From Paracoccus albicereus (GTDB taxonomy: Bacteria > Pseudomonadota > Alphaproteobacteria > Rhodobacterales > Rhodobacteraceae), in assembly GCF_024359525.1 (NCBI RefSeq), contig NZ_JAKZEU010000002.1, forward strand, positions 124,001 to 188,000: a stretch of 64,000 nucleotides of DNA. The letters run 5' to 3'. Each line of letters begins with the position of its first letter. The first letter of the stretch is position 1. Under the pieces are notes generated by a model, which was given only the letters and a program-made list of their open reading frames with translations, was not told the origin of the DNA and searched no databases. Both the position numbers and the translations under genes were made by a program. This document shows positions 7,663 through 17,128 of the stretch, one piece after another.

Positions 7663-8603
7663 CCGCGTCCCAGCCCGTTCAGCCAATCCTGGTGGATCTG
7701 CGCCCGCTGGCGCGCGATCTGCAGCGCCCGGTCCGCCGTCACCTTCCGAAAGGCGACCGGATCGTGCGGTCGCAACTGCACGAAGCCGTCCAGATCGGCA
7801 TCGATGATCGTCGCGATCTTCGGATAGCCGCCGGTCGTCTGGTGGTCGGCCAGCAGCACCGTCGCGACGCCGTCGCCTGAAACCTGGACCGAACCCCTCA
7901 GGACGGGCTCGGAGGGGATGCTGAGCGAGTTCAGAGGCGTCAGAAGCGGACCGGACAATCGCACGCCCATTCGGTCATAGGCATCGGTCAGCGCAAAGGC
8001 CTGCGCAGACAATGCCTCGATTGCCTCGGGCGGAAAGAAGCGATCCTGTGGGCCGATCACGACATGCAGTTCGTCCTGCGGTCGCGCCCAGACCGGGCAG
8101 GGGATGCGCCGAGCGGCTGCCGGTCCGGGGGCGGCGTCGGCGATGGTGAGGGTCTGCCCCGGTTGAAGGGCGCCGCCGCCCAGTCCCGACAACGCATGGG
8201 TGGCGGCACTGCCCAGCCAGTGCGCCACATCGGGCCTGCCTGCGAAACCGAGATAGGTCCAGCACCCCCAGGGTCCTGGCCGGATGGAAAGCGTTTCGCC
8301 GGCGGCGAGGTTGAGCACCGACCATGAGCCGGTGACGATCTCGCCTGTCTCGACCACGAAGCCGCCGCCGGCGACCGCGATGCCGATCTCGCCCGACAGG
8401 CAGACGAGGCGAAGACCGCCCAGCGAAATCTCGATTGCGGGTTGGCCGTCGGGATTGCCTAGCGCGCGATTGGCCGCTGCGTACGCGATGCGGTCCATCG
8501 GACCGGACGCGGGCACGCCGAACCGCATGCGACCAGGCCGTCCGGCATCCTGCCATGACGCGTGCGGTCCCGCGTGACCTATCTGTAGGACGGCGTCAGC
8601 CAT
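7659..8603 (-). CDS. pxpC: 5-oxoprolinase subunit C (KipA / biotin-dependent carboxylase-like)
   Basis: PxpC (314 residues) works with PxpA and PxpB to hydrolyse 5-oxoproline to glutamate using ATP. It has the AHS2/KipA domain, beginning with the typical segment HAGPHASWQDAGRPGRMRFGVPASGPMD (described here in part) and ending with the conserved DHQTTGGYPKIATI. The start overlaps the end of pxpB by 8 bp, so the three genes form a translationally coupled operon in the order pxpA-pxpB-pxpC. Older annotation would call it an allophanate hydrolase subunit 2 homologue, but the pxpA neighbour favours oxoprolinase. Confidence 0.9.
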   Translation of the reverse strand: MADAVLQIGHAGPHASWQDAGRPGRMRFGVPASGPMDRIAYAAANRALGNPDGQPAIEISLGGLRLVCLSGEIGIAVAGGGFVVETGEIVTGSWSVLNLAAGETLSIRPGPWGCWTYLGFAGRPDVAHWLGSAATHALSGLGGGALQPGQTLTIADAAPGPAAARRIPCPVWARPQDELHVVIGPQDRFFPPEAIEALSAQAFALTDAYDRMGVRLSGPLLTPLNSLSIPSEPVLRGSVQVSGDGVATVLLADHQTTGGYPKIATIIDADLDGFVQLRPHDPVAFRKVTADRALQIARQRAQIHQDWLNGLGRG

Positions 8604-9294
8604 TCGCTGGACCTTTCAGCTCGTCCCGGCGAACCCGGCGAAACCGGACACGATCGCCGACATCGAACAGGAACTGCCGCTCCGGATCATCGCGCAGGAT
8701 CGTCGCGTCGCTGCGCCCGATGACCCACCAGCCCGTCGGCATCGTAAGGGTCGAGACCAGGCATTGCGGCCCCGCGATCAAGACGCTGCCTGCCGGGACA
8801 CCGCGCCGCGCGCTTTGCTTGCGGTCGAGTCGCAAACTTTCGGGAACGCCCGCCATGTAGGCATAGCCCGGCGCGAAACCGTACATGAAGATGCTGTAGT
8901 CGCCCGCGAGGTGTGCTGCGATCGCTGCGTCACGCGACATCCCGGCAAGACGTGCGACATCGTCCAGATCGGGCGCGAGATCGCCGTCATAGCAGACGGC
9001 TATATCGTGAATTTGTGGCGATGCCGTCCGAGCTGCCGGGCGCGACAGCGAGGCGCGGACCAGACCTGCCACAGCGTTGTGGTCGGTGCGGATCGGATCG
9101 AAGACGATCAGCAGACTGACGAAAGCCGGAACGGTCTCGACGATGCCCGGCGCCGCGCTGTCCTGCAAAGCGGCGTCGAGCCGCAGCACAGCTTCATGCG
9201 CCGCTTCGGTGATATCATCGGCAAAGACGACGAGGATCGCGCGATCGGCGACGGGGGTGATCCGCGGTGTGTCCACCGTCGCAGCCAGACTCAT
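8596..9294 (-). CDS. pxpB: 5-oxoprolinase subunit B (KipI family)
   Basis: This 232-residue AHS1/KipI-domain protein is the second component of the ATP-dependent 5-oxoprolinase. Characteristic segments are visible, including GFAPGYAYMAGVPESLRLDRK and RRGVPAGSVLIAGPQ, followed by the conserved TGWWVIGRSD. It overlaps pxpA by 4 bp upstream and pxpC by 8 bp downstream. In Bacillus the KipI/KipA pair was first named for kinase inhibition, but the pxpA-pxpB-pxpC arrangement is the widespread oxoproline-detoxification unit. Confidence 0.9.
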   Translation of the reverse strand: MSLAATVDTPRITPVADRAILVVFADDITEAAHEAVLRLDAALQDSAAPGIVETVPAFVSLLIVFDPIRTDHNAVAGLVRASLSRPAARTASPQIHDIAVCYDGDLAPDLDDVARLAGMSRDAAIAAHLAGDYSIFMYGFAPGYAYMAGVPESLRLDRKQSARRGVPAGSVLIAGPQCLVSTLTMPTGWWVIGRSDATILRDDPERQFLFDVGDRVRFRRVRRDELKGPANG

Positions 9295-10052
9295 GACGAA
9301 AGGAAGGGGGCAATGGTGACACCGGCATCGGTCAGCCGTGATCGGATATGGCGCGCCATGTCCACGGCCCCGGGTGTGTCGCCGTGGACGCAGATGGACT
9401 GCCCGGCCAGTCGCACGCGCCCGCCATCGCCCGCAGGCATTGTTCCATCGTCCAGCCAGTCGATCAGCCGTTTCACGACGGCATCCGCGTCATGCAGGAC
9501 TGCTTCGCTTCGTGCGCGCGGCATCAGCTGGCCGTCGGGAAGATAGGCGCGGTCGGCAAAGATTTCCGAATATGTCTCGATCCCCTCGGCGCGTGCGGCC
9601 TGATCAAGGGCCGTGCCCGAGATCGCGAGAACGGCAAGGCTCGGGTCCAGGTCGCGCACCGCGCGGGCGAGCGTTCGGGCCAGCTCAGGCTCGGCGGCGG
9701 CAAGGTTTGCCAAGGCCCCGTGCGGCTTGACGTAGCATACCCGCGCCCCTGCCAGCGCGGCCAGCGCCTGCAGCGCGCCGATCTGCGCGACCATCATCCG
9801 GGCTGCCTGAGCGGGCGACATCGGGATCACCCGTCGGCCGAAACCCTCGCGGTCGGCATAGCCGGGATGGGCACCGATCGCGACACCGTTCGCGGCGGCC
9901 GTCTGCAGGGTGGTAAACATCACCTCGGGGTCGCCAGCATGGGCGCCGCAGGCGATGTTCGCGCTGCTGACAACATCCAGCATCGCCGAATCGTCGCCCA
10001 TCGACCATGCGCCGTAAGCCTCGCCCAGGTCGGAATTCAGATCGATCCGCAT
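9291..10052 (-). CDS. pxpA: 5-oxoprolinase subunit A (LamB/YcsF family)
   Basis: This 253-residue protein has the signature N-terminus MRIDLNSDLGEAYGAW and the segment SANIACGAHAGDP, then GAHPGYADREGFGRR and YVKPHGAL, all typical of the YcsF family. It acts with PxpBC to convert 5-oxoproline, a spontaneous glutamine/glutathione by-product, to glutamate. The ATG at 10052 is preceded by AGGAAG at good spacing and begins the conserved domain, so I prefer it to the in-frame ATG at 10082. The gene diverges from pstS across a 170-bp region that holds the Pho boxes. Confidence 0.93.
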   Translation of the reverse strand: MRIDLNSDLGEAYGAWSMGDDSAMLDVVSSANIACGAHAGDPEVMFTTLQTAAANGVAIGAHPGYADREGFGRRVIPMSPAQAARMMVAQIGALQALAALAGARVCYVKPHGALANLAAAEPELARTLARAVRDLDPSLAVLAISGTALDQAARAEGIETYSEIFADRAYLPDGQLMPRARSEAVLHDADAVVKRLIDWLDDGTMPAGDGGRVRLAGQSICVHGDTPGAVDMARHIRSRLTDAGVTIAPFLSS

Positions 10053-10127
10053 GAACACACTTCCTTTCGGCCGATCATGCACGTCGTGGCGGCGATGACC
10101 AGCCGCCGATCCGAAGACATTTGCGCA

Positions 10128-10167
10128 GTGTCATACAACCTTCACATTCAGGTCACATAAGTGTCGC
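10128..10167 (+). promoter_or_regulatory. Pho box: four 11-bp-spaced PhoB half-sites
   Basis: Four 7-bp units begin exactly 11 bp apart, at 10128, 10139, 10150 and 10161: GTGTCAT, CCTTCAC, AGGTCAC and GTGTCGC, separated by ACAA, ATTC and ATAA. This is the direct-repeat architecture of PhoB-binding sites (consensus CTGTCAT plus 4-bp spacers). It lies 56 bp upstream of pstS and predicts phosphate-starvation induction of the pst operon. The cognate regulator gene phoB is in the same operon. Confidence 0.85.
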
Positions 10168-10222
10168 AGGAACCCGTTAGTTCGGCGCTGGAAAGAAACG
10201 CTGCCATCATCAGGAGTCTGCC

Positions 10223-11260
10223 ATGAGCATGCGCATCATCACCACCTCGGCACTGGCGATCATCGCCGCTTCGGCGACCGTCGCCACCGCGCAATCGCGC
10301 GACCAGATCCAGGTCGCCGGGTCCTCGACGGTCCTTCCCTACGCGACCATCGCGTCCGAGGCCTTCGCGGAGAACTTCGATTTCCCGGCGCCGGTCGTGG
10401 AAGGCGGCGGCTCGTCGGCCGGCCTGAAGCAGTTTTGCGAAGGTGTCGGCGAAGGCACGATCGACGTGGCCAATGCCAGCCGTCAGATCAAGGACAGCGA
10501 GCGCGAGGAATGCGCGGCGAACGGCGTCGCCAACATCATGGAAGTCCGCATCGGCTATGACGGGATCGTCTTTGCCAGCGACATCGACGGCAACGACTTC
10601 GTCTTCACCCCGACCGACTGGTTCATGGCGCTTGGCAAGAACGTCGTGGTCGACGGCGCGGTTCAGGAAAACACCTTCACCAACTGGAACGAAGTGAACG
10701 CCGATCTGCCCGACCAAGAGATCATGGCCTTCATCCCCGGCACCAAGCACGGCACCCGTGAAGTGTTCGAGGAGAAGGTCATCCTGCAGGGCTGCGAGGA
10801 TTCGGGCGCGATGGCTGCCTTCGCCGAAGCCAATGGCGGTGACGAGGACAAGGCCGAAGAGATGTGCATGGAAATCCGCACCGACGGCAAGTCGGTGGAC
10901 ATCGATGGCGACTACACCGAGACCCTGGCCCGCATCGACAGCGCCAAGAACGGCATCGGCGTGTTCGGTCTGTCCTTCTACGAGAACAACACCGACAAGC
11001 TGAAGGTCGCGACGATGTCGGGCGTCACGCCTTCGACCGAGACCATCGCCTCGGGCGAATATCCGGTTTCGCGTCCGTTGTTCTTCTACGTCAAGAAGGA
11101 CCATATCGGCGTTATCCCCGGCCTGAAGGAATACACCGAGTTCTTCGTCTCGGACGCGATGGCCGGTCCCGGCGGCCCGCTGAGCGAGTATGGTCTGGTC
11201 CCGGATCCGGAACTGGCCGCCACGCAGGCTGCGGTCGCTGAAGAAGCGGTGATGCAGTAA
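10223..11260 (+). CDS. pstS: Phosphate ABC transporter substrate-binding protein
   Basis: PstS (345 residues) is the periplasmic phosphate receptor of the high-affinity PstSCAB importer. A Sec signal peptide is evident (cleavage likely after VATAQ, about residue 23), followed by the phosphate-binding segments IQVAGSSTVLPY and VEGGGSSAGLKQFCEG. The length fits the PstS variants of alphaproteobacteria. AGGAG precedes the ATG at 10223. The Pho box just upstream predicts PhoB control. An 8-bp-stem hairpin follows the stop and may protect this highly expressed first cistron. Confidence 0.95.
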   Translation: MSMRIITTSALAIIAASATVATAQSRDQIQVAGSSTVLPYATIASEAFAENFDFPAPVVEGGGSSAGLKQFCEGVGEGTIDVANASRQIKDSEREECAANGVANIMEVRIGYDGIVFASDIDGNDFVFTPTDWFMALGKNVVVDGAVQENTFTNWNEVNADLPDQEIMAFIPGTKHGTREVFEEKVILQGCEDSGAMAAFAEANGGDEDKAEEMCMEIRTDGKSVDIDGDYTETLARIDSAKNGIGVFGLSFYENNTDKLKVATMSGVTPSTETIASGEYPVSRPLFFYVKKDHIGVIPGLKEYTEFFVSDAMAGPGGPLSEYGLVPDPELAATQAAVAEEAVMQ

Positions 11261-11272
11261 ACAAGATCCGGT

Positions 11273-11302
11273 CCGGGGCGGGGGAGTGATCCTTCGCCCC
11301 GG
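11273..11302 (+). terminator. Intercistronic hairpin between pstS and pstC
   Basis: A perfect stem, CCGGGGCG (11273-11280) pairing with CGCCCCGG (11295-11302) across a 14-nt loop, lies in the 82-bp gap. No T-tract follows, so it may attenuate or stabilise mRNA rather than terminate. The same arrangement is common after pstS-like receptor genes. Confidence 0.5.
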
Positions 11303-11342
11303 GTCCGTCCAAGCAACATCCTGACCCCGGACCGACACTGCC

Positions 11343-12797
11343 ATGCCCGTCCTCTGGATCCTTCTGATCGTCTTCGCCATCGCTGCCGCGGGCTATGTCC
11401 TCGGGGCACGGCGCGTCGATGCGCTGTCCGGCGGCGATCATCGCCGCCTGCATTCGCGCACGACCTATTACGGCTGGAACGTCGCGCTGTTCGCGCTGGT
11501 CCCTGCGCTGCTGCTGCTGATGCTGTGGCTTTTCGCGCAGCCTCTGCTGATCGAGCGAACCGTCAGCAGCTATATCCCCGACAGCGCCATCGCCGAGGGC
11601 GAAACCCGCGGAATCGTGCTGGGGCAAGTGCGCGACGTCGCGGGCACGCTGAACCGGGCGGTGAGTGAGGATGTCATCACCGATGTCGAGGCCGCCAACC
11701 TGCAGCCTGACGACGCCGAGGTGATGGATCGTCTGAAAGCAGCGGAACTGCCCATCCTGACCACACCAGAAATCCTTGGCGCCGCCAAGGCTCATCGCAG
11801 GATGGTCGAGACCGCATCGACCTGGCTGGGCATTGTCGTTATCGCGCTGGCGCTTCTGTGGGCCGGCTTCGCCTTGTGGCGGACCTCGCCCGACTTCCGC
11901 GCCCGCAACGTGGTCGAGCAGGTGATCCGTGGCGTTCTGATCGGTTGTTCCTGCATCGCGATCGCGACGACGGTCGGCATCATCCTGTCGCTGGTTTTCG
12001 AGACGATCAACTTCTTCCAGCTCTACCCCTGGCAGGCCTTCTTCTTCGGCACCGAGTGGACCCCCAGCTTCGGCGGCGGCTCCGAACTCGGGATGCTGCC
12101 GCTCCTGTGGGGCACGCTCTACATCTCTTTCATCGCGCTGCTGGTCGCAGTCCCGATCGGGCTGTTCGCGGCGATCTACATGTCGGAATACGCGTCCCGT
12201 CGGGTGCGGTCGCTGGCCAAGCCCGTGATCGAGATCCTCGCGGGCATTCCGACCATCGTCTACGGTCTTTTCGCGCTGGTCACAGTAGGTCCGCTGCTGC
12301 GCGACTGGATCGCGCAGCCCATGGGTCTGGGCAACAGCGGCTCGTCCGTGATGACCGCAGGGCTGGTCATGGGGATCATGCTCATCCCGTTCGTCAGTTC
12401 GCTGTCGGATGACATCATCAACGCGGTGCCGCAAAGCCTGCGTGACGGCAGCCTGGGCCTTGGCTCAACCCATTCCGAAACCATCAGCAAGGTGGTCCTG
12501 CCCGCGGCGCTGCCCGGTATCGTCGGGGCGATCCTTCTGGCCGCCAGCCGCGCCATCGGCGAGACGATGATCGTCGTTCTCGGCGCCGGTGCGATGGCGC
12601 AGATCAGCGGCAATCCGTTCGAGGCGATGACCACGATCACCGTCAAGATCGTGGGCCAGCTGACCGGCGATAACGACTTTGCCAGCCCCGAGACGCTGGT
12701 CGCCTTCGCGCTTGGCCTGACGCTGTTCGTGATCACGCTCGCCCTCAACGTCCTCGCGCTCTACATCGTGCGCAAATACCGGGAGCAGTACGAATGA
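11343..12797 (+). CDS. pstC: Phosphate ABC transporter permease PstC (long form)
   Basis: PstC is one of the two membrane permeases of the phosphate importer. At 484 residues it is much longer than the roughly 320-residue enterobacterial protein, because about 170 extra residues (two membrane segments around a periplasmic-type stretch) precede the conserved permease core. The core contains the typical EYASRRVRSLAKPVIEILAGIPTIVYGLFAL segment (seen in part) and the ABC-coupling loop around RDGSLGLGSTHSET. The stop overlaps pstA as ATGA at 12794. Confidence 0.93.
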   Translation: MPVLWILLIVFAIAAAGYVLGARRVDALSGGDHRRLHSRTTYYGWNVALFALVPALLLLMLWLFAQPLLIERTVSSYIPDSAIAEGETRGIVLGQVRDVAGTLNRAVSEDVITDVEAANLQPDDAEVMDRLKAAELPILTTPEILGAAKAHRRMVETASTWLGIVVIALALLWAGFALWRTSPDFRARNVVEQVIRGVLIGCSCIAIATTVGIILSLVFETINFFQLYPWQAFFFGTEWTPSFGGGSELGMLPLLWGTLYISFIALLVAVPIGLFAAIYMSEYASRRVRSLAKPVIEILAGIPTIVYGLFALVTVGPLLRDWIAQPMGLGNSGSSVMTAGLVMGIMLIPFVSSLSDDIINAVPQSLRDGSLGLGSTHSETISKVVLPAALPGIVGAILLAASRAIGETMIVVLGAGAMAQISGNPFEAMTTITVKIVGQLTGDNDFASPETLVAFALGLTLFVITLALNVLALYIVRKYREQYE

Positions 12798-14143
12798 CCG
12801 ATGCCACCGGACCCATTGCCCGTCAGGCGGGCAGCCGATCCCTGCTGACGCCCGATGCGCGCACGAAGAAGCGTAATGCGGCCGAGGCACGGTTCCGCGC
12901 CTATGGCGTCGCCGCCATCGTGACCGCGGTTCTCGCGCTTTGCTTCCTGCTGTTCACGATCATCCGCGATGGCCATTCGGCCTTCCAGCAGACCTACGCC
13001 TCGATCCCCGTGACCCTGCAGGCCGAGATCGTGGACCCCGAGGGGAACCGCGACCCGGCCGAGATGGCCAAGGTCTATTCGATGAGCTACGGCCGCATCC
13101 TGGACGATGCCTTGACCCAGTGGATCGAAGCGGAAGGGATCGAGATCGAAGGGCTGGAAGCGTCCGACATCAAGGGCTTCTTCTCGGGTGAGGCGCAGGC
13201 AACGTTGCGCTCGCAGATCCTTGCGGACCCCGAGCTTGTAGGCACCACGGTGGACATGACCGCGCTGACATCTTCGCGCGTGGACGGGATGTTCAAGGCC
13301 AGGGTGACGGAAGAATCCGCGGCGCGCGACGCCAAGACATCGCCCGCCCAGATCGCGCTGGCCAATGCGATGAAGGATCGCGGCGCGCTGGTCACGAGGT
13401 TCAACACCGGCTTTCTGACCAAGCCCGACGCGTCGGACAACCGCGCCGAGGCGGCCGGGATCGGCGTCGCGATCCTTGGCTCACTTTACATGATGCTGAT
13501 CGTGCTGGTGCTTGCGCTGCCGATCGGGGTTGCGGCCTCGATCTACCTGGAAGAGTTCGCGCCCAAGAACAGGTTCACCGACCTGATCGAGGTGAATATC
13601 TCGAACCTCGCCGCGGTACCGTCGATCGTCTTCGGCATCCTTGGGCTTGCCGCCTTCATCAATTTCGCAGGTCTTCCGCGGTCCGCGCCCATCGTGGGCG
13701 GCCTGGTGCTGACGCTGATGACGCTTCCGACGATCATCATCTCGACCCGCGCGGCGCTGAAGGCGGTGCCGCCTTCGATCCGCGACGCGGCGCTTGGCGT
13801 CGGCGCCTCGCGCATGCAATCGGTCTTTCACCATGTCCTGCCTCTGGCGATGCCGGGCATCCTGACCGGCACGATCATCGGATTGGCGCAAGCGCTGGGA
13901 GAGACTGCCCCGCTGTTGCTGATTGGGATGGTGGCCTTCGTGTCGACCTATCCGGCCGCGCCGCCCGAAGGGTTCTTCGATCCCGCCTCGGCCCTTCCAG
14001 TGCAGGTCTACAACTGGACGCAACGCGCCGATCCGGCTTTTTTCGAGCGGGCCTCGGGGGCGATCATCGTGCTTCTGGTCTTCCTGCTCTGCATGAACCT
14101 GCTGGCGATCTGGCTGCGCCGCAAATTTGAACGCCGCTGGTAA
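12794..14143 (+). CDS. pstA: Phosphate ABC transporter permease PstA (long form)
   Basis: PstA (449 residues) is the second phosphate permease. It too is longer than the roughly 300-residue enterobacterial form: an N-terminal helix (about 36-56) is followed by a large, probably periplasmic domain resembling DUF3333 before the permease core. The core shows [21 protein letters not shown] and the coupling segment [29 protein letters not shown], described here in part. It begins inside the pstC stop and is followed 20 bp later by pstB. Confidence 0.93.
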   Translation: MTDATGPIARQAGSRSLLTPDARTKKRNAAEARFRAYGVAAIVTAVLALCFLLFTIIRDGHSAFQQTYASIPVTLQAEIVDPEGNRDPAEMAKVYSMSYGRILDDALTQWIEAEGIEIEGLEASDIKGFFSGEAQATLRSQILADPELVGTTVDMTALTSSRVDGMFKARVTEESAARDAKTSPAQIALANAMKDRGALVTRFNTGFLTKPDASDNRAEAAGIGVAILGSLYMMLIVLVLALPIGVAASIYLEEFAPKNRFTDLIEVNISNLAAVPSIVFGILGLAAFINFAGLPRSAPIVGGLVLTLMTLPTIIISTRAALKAVPPSIRDAALGVGASRMQSVFHHVLPLAMPGILTGTIIGLAQALGETAPLLLIGMVAFVSTYPAAPPEGFFDPASALPVQVYNWTQRADPAFFERASGAIIVLLVFLLCMNLLAIWLRRKFERRW

Positions 14144-14163
14144 TAGGGCGAAGGATGACGACA

Positions 14164-14967
<804 letters not shown>

Positions 14968-14987
14968 TCCTGGGAGGACATGAGACA

Positions 14988-15710
14988 ATGAACCGCGACA
15001 GCAAACATATCTCTTCAGCCTTCGACCGCGATCTGGAAACGGTGCAGGCGCTGGTCGTCAAGATGGGCGGAATGGTCGAACAGGCCATCATCGATGCCGC
15101 TACCGCACTGGAGAACCGCGACGAGGATCTGGCGCAGGAAGTTCGCCGCCGGGATCGCGCCATCGACGAGCTGGAAGCCCGCACGAACGAAGAAGCCGCG
15201 CGGCTGATCGCCTTGCGCGCGCCAACGGCGACGGATCTTCGGGTCGTCTTGTCGGTGATCAAGATCGCGGCCTCGTTGGAACGGGTAGGGGACTTTGCCA
15301 AGAACATTGCCAAGCGCACGGGCGTTTTGGCGCAATTGCCGCCGATCAGCGGGTCGGGCTCGTCCTTGCGGCGGATGTCGGTCGCGGTCGAGCGCATGCT
15401 GCAGGACGCGTTGGACAGCTACATCCAGCGCGACGCGACGTTGGCCGAGGATGTCCGTCAGCGCGACGTCGAGGTGGATCAGATGTACAACGCGCTGTTC
15501 CGCGAGTTCCTGACCCACATGATGGAGGACCCGCGCAACATCACCGCCTGCATGCACCTGCATTTCATTGCCAAGAACATCGAGCGGATGGGTGACCACG
15601 CAACGACGATCGCCGAACAGGTGATCTACCTGGCGACAGGCGTGATGCCCGAGGAAGCGCGCCCCAAGGGCGACAGCACCGCCCGCCCGCAGCCCGTCGA
15701 TCAGGGCTGA
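14988..15710 (+). CDS. phoU: Phosphate transport system regulator PhoU
   Basis: PhoU (240 residues) is an all-helical peripheral protein that connects Pst transporter state to the PhoR/PhoB system and to PstB activity. The two PhoU repeats are visible, each with the metal-binding ExxxD-type helices (SLERVGDFAKNIAKR in the first, KNIERMGDHATTIAEQ in the second). GGGAGG precedes the start. It sits between pstB and phoB in the order pstSCAB-phoU-phoB, the usual alphaproteobacterial layout. Confidence 0.94.
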   Translation: MNRDSKHISSAFDRDLETVQALVVKMGGMVEQAIIDAATALENRDEDLAQEVRRRDRAIDELEARTNEEAARLIALRAPTATDLRVVLSVIKIAASLERVGDFAKNIAKRTGVLAQLPPISGSGSSLRRMSVAVERMLQDALDSYIQRDATLAEDVRQRDVEVDQMYNALFREFLTHMMEDPRNITACMHLHFIAKNIERMGDHATTIAEQVIYLATGVMPEEARPKGDSTARPQPVDQG

Positions 15711-15714
15711 GCCG

Positions 15715-16407
15715 ATGGCGGAAACCCATGCCCCCTGCGTGCTGGTCGTCGAGGATGAAAGCGCGCAGCGCGAGGTCCTGAAATACAACCTCGAAGCCGA
15801 GGGGTTCGAGGTGAAGCTGGCCGAAAACGGGGATGAAGCGCTGCTCCTGGTGCAGGAAGAGCGTCCCGATCTGGTCGTGCTGGACTGGATGTTGCCGAAT
15901 GTCAGCGGCATCGAGGTGTGTCGCCAAATCAAGGCCGATCCCGACACACGGCCGATCCCGATCATCATGCTGTCGGCGCGCGGGGATGAGGTCGATCGCG
16001 TTCGCGGTCTGGAAACCGGCGCGGACGATTACGTCGTCAAACCCTATTCGGTGGTCGAGCTGATGGCACGTCTGCGCACGCAGCTGCGGCGGACGCGGCC
16101 CGCGACGATGGGTGAACGGCTCAGCTATTCCGATATCATCCTCGATGCGGGTGAGCATCGCGTGTTCCGGGGCGGCAAGGCGCTGCATCTGGGGCCAACG
16201 GAATTCCGGCTGCTGTCCACGCTGATGGAAAAACCGGGCCGGGTCTGGACCCGCGAACAATTGCTGGATCGGGTCTGGGGGCGCGACATTTATGTCGATA
16301 CGCGCACGATCGACGTCCATGTCGGTCGGTTGCGCAAGGCGTTGATGACCCATGGCGGCGACAATCCGGTGCGCACCGTTCGAGGGACGGGCTACGCGCT
16401 GGGGTAG
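15715..16407 (+). CDS. phoB: Phosphate regulon response regulator PhoB
   Basis: PhoB (230 residues) is a response regulator with an N-terminal receiver domain and a C-terminal winged-helix DNA-binding domain. The receiver shows the acidic pair EDE, the phospho-acceptor aspartate in VVLDWMLPN (near 57), and the conserved lysine in YVVKPYS. The effector domain has TEFRLLSTLMEKPGRVWTREQLLDRVWG (in part) and RTIDVHVGRLRKAL. It starts 4 bp after phoU. The partner kinase PhoR is not in this operon or elsewhere in the window. Confidence 0.94.
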   Translation: MAETHAPCVLVVEDESAQREVLKYNLEAEGFEVKLAENGDEALLLVQEERPDLVVLDWMLPNVSGIEVCRQIKADPDTRPIPIIMLSARGDEVDRVRGLETGADDYVVKPYSVVELMARLRTQLRRTRPATMGERLSYSDIILDAGEHRVFRGGKALHLGPTEFRLLSTLMEKPGRVWTREQLLDRVWGRDIYVDTRTIDVHVGRLRKALMTHGGDNPVRTVRGTGYALG

Positions 16408-16416
16408 ATCCGGCCG

Positions 16417-16917
16417 CTATTCGTGCCGGGCTGCGCGGATCTCACCACCGGTCAACACAGGTGCGGCGTCGTGCCGTCCCGAATCGAAGATTGCCGCGAC
16501 CCGCTCAAGCGCCGCGAGGATCAGCGCCTGCTGCCAGTCCTCCAGCTTCTCGAACTCCCGCACATAGCGCTGCTGCAATGCGTCCGGCGCCTCTTTTCCG
16601 GCGGCCTCACCCGCCTTTGTCAGCGTGACATGAGTCTGGCGCCGGTCCGTGTGCGACGGCACCCGACTGACCATTCCACGCGTCACCAGCTTGTCGACAA
16701 GCGCGGTCACGGTCGCCTGCGACACGCCCATCTGATGGGCCAGATCGGTCGGCGTGTCATGCCCGTCATGGGCGGCGAGGATCTGCAAAACCCTAAGCTG
16801 TGCGGGTGTCAGGCCGACCGATTGCGCCAGTTCGCGAGAGTACAGTTCGGTCGCGCGCAGGATGCGCCGCAGCGCGATCAGGCTCTGGTCTGTGCGATCG
16901 CGAGGGATGTCGGTCAT
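16417..16917 (-). CDS. MarR-family regulator, EctR-like
   Basis: This 166-residue winged-helix protein has the MarR fold: helices around LTPAQLRVLQILAAHDG, a recognition helix in GVSQATVTALVDKLVTRGMV, and the wing SHTDRRQTHVTLTKAGEAA. MarR proteins divergent from ectABC are known as EctR, repressors of ectoine genes, and the genomic position here matches. The ATG at 16917 is preferred to the in-frame one at 16929. It converges on phoB with only 9 bp between stops. Assignment as EctR is by context. Confidence 0.8.
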   Translation of the reverse strand: MTDIPRDRTDQSLIALRRILRATELYSRELAQSVGLTPAQLRVLQILAAHDGHDTPTDLAHQMGVSQATVTALVDKLVTRGMVSRVPSHTDRRQTHVTLTKAGEAAGKEAPDALQQRYVREFEKLEDWQQALILAALERVAAIFDSGRHDAAPVLTGGEIRAARHE

Positions 16918-16968
16918 GGCTGGGCGCACGGGGATCTCGTTTCAGGTCGGTGAAGAAGTACTTTGGGG

Positions 16969-16987
16969 TTGACACGAGTTTCGTCAA
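16969..16987. promoter_or_regulatory. Inverted repeat between ectR-like gene and ectA (site 1)
   Basis: TTGAC (16969-16973) and GTCAA (16983-16987) form a 5-bp inverted repeat across 9 bp, flanked by GG and CC. It lies 52 bp upstream of the regulator start. It could be an operator for the MarR-type regulator. Support is positional only. Confidence 0.35.
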
Positions 16988-17088
16988 GCCGACTCGCGAA
17001 AAAATCGAACTCTTTGGGAACCCGATGCAGATTTGAAGCGCTATACACGCAGGATCGTGCTGCGAGCGGGTTGATTTCTGCACCTGCA

Positions 17089-17112
17089 TAGTTTACTTAG
17101 CTTACCAAACTA
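17089..17112. promoter_or_regulatory. Inverted repeat upstream of ectA (site 2)
   Basis: TAGTTT (17089-17094) and AAACTA (17107-17112) form a perfect 6-bp inverted repeat around a 12-bp AT-rich core, 16 bp upstream of the ectA start and overlapping the region where a -10 element would lie. EctR proteins in other bacteria cover the ectA -10 region, so this is the better operator candidate. Confidence 0.45.
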
Positions 17113-17128
17113 AACGGAGGCGAGACCC

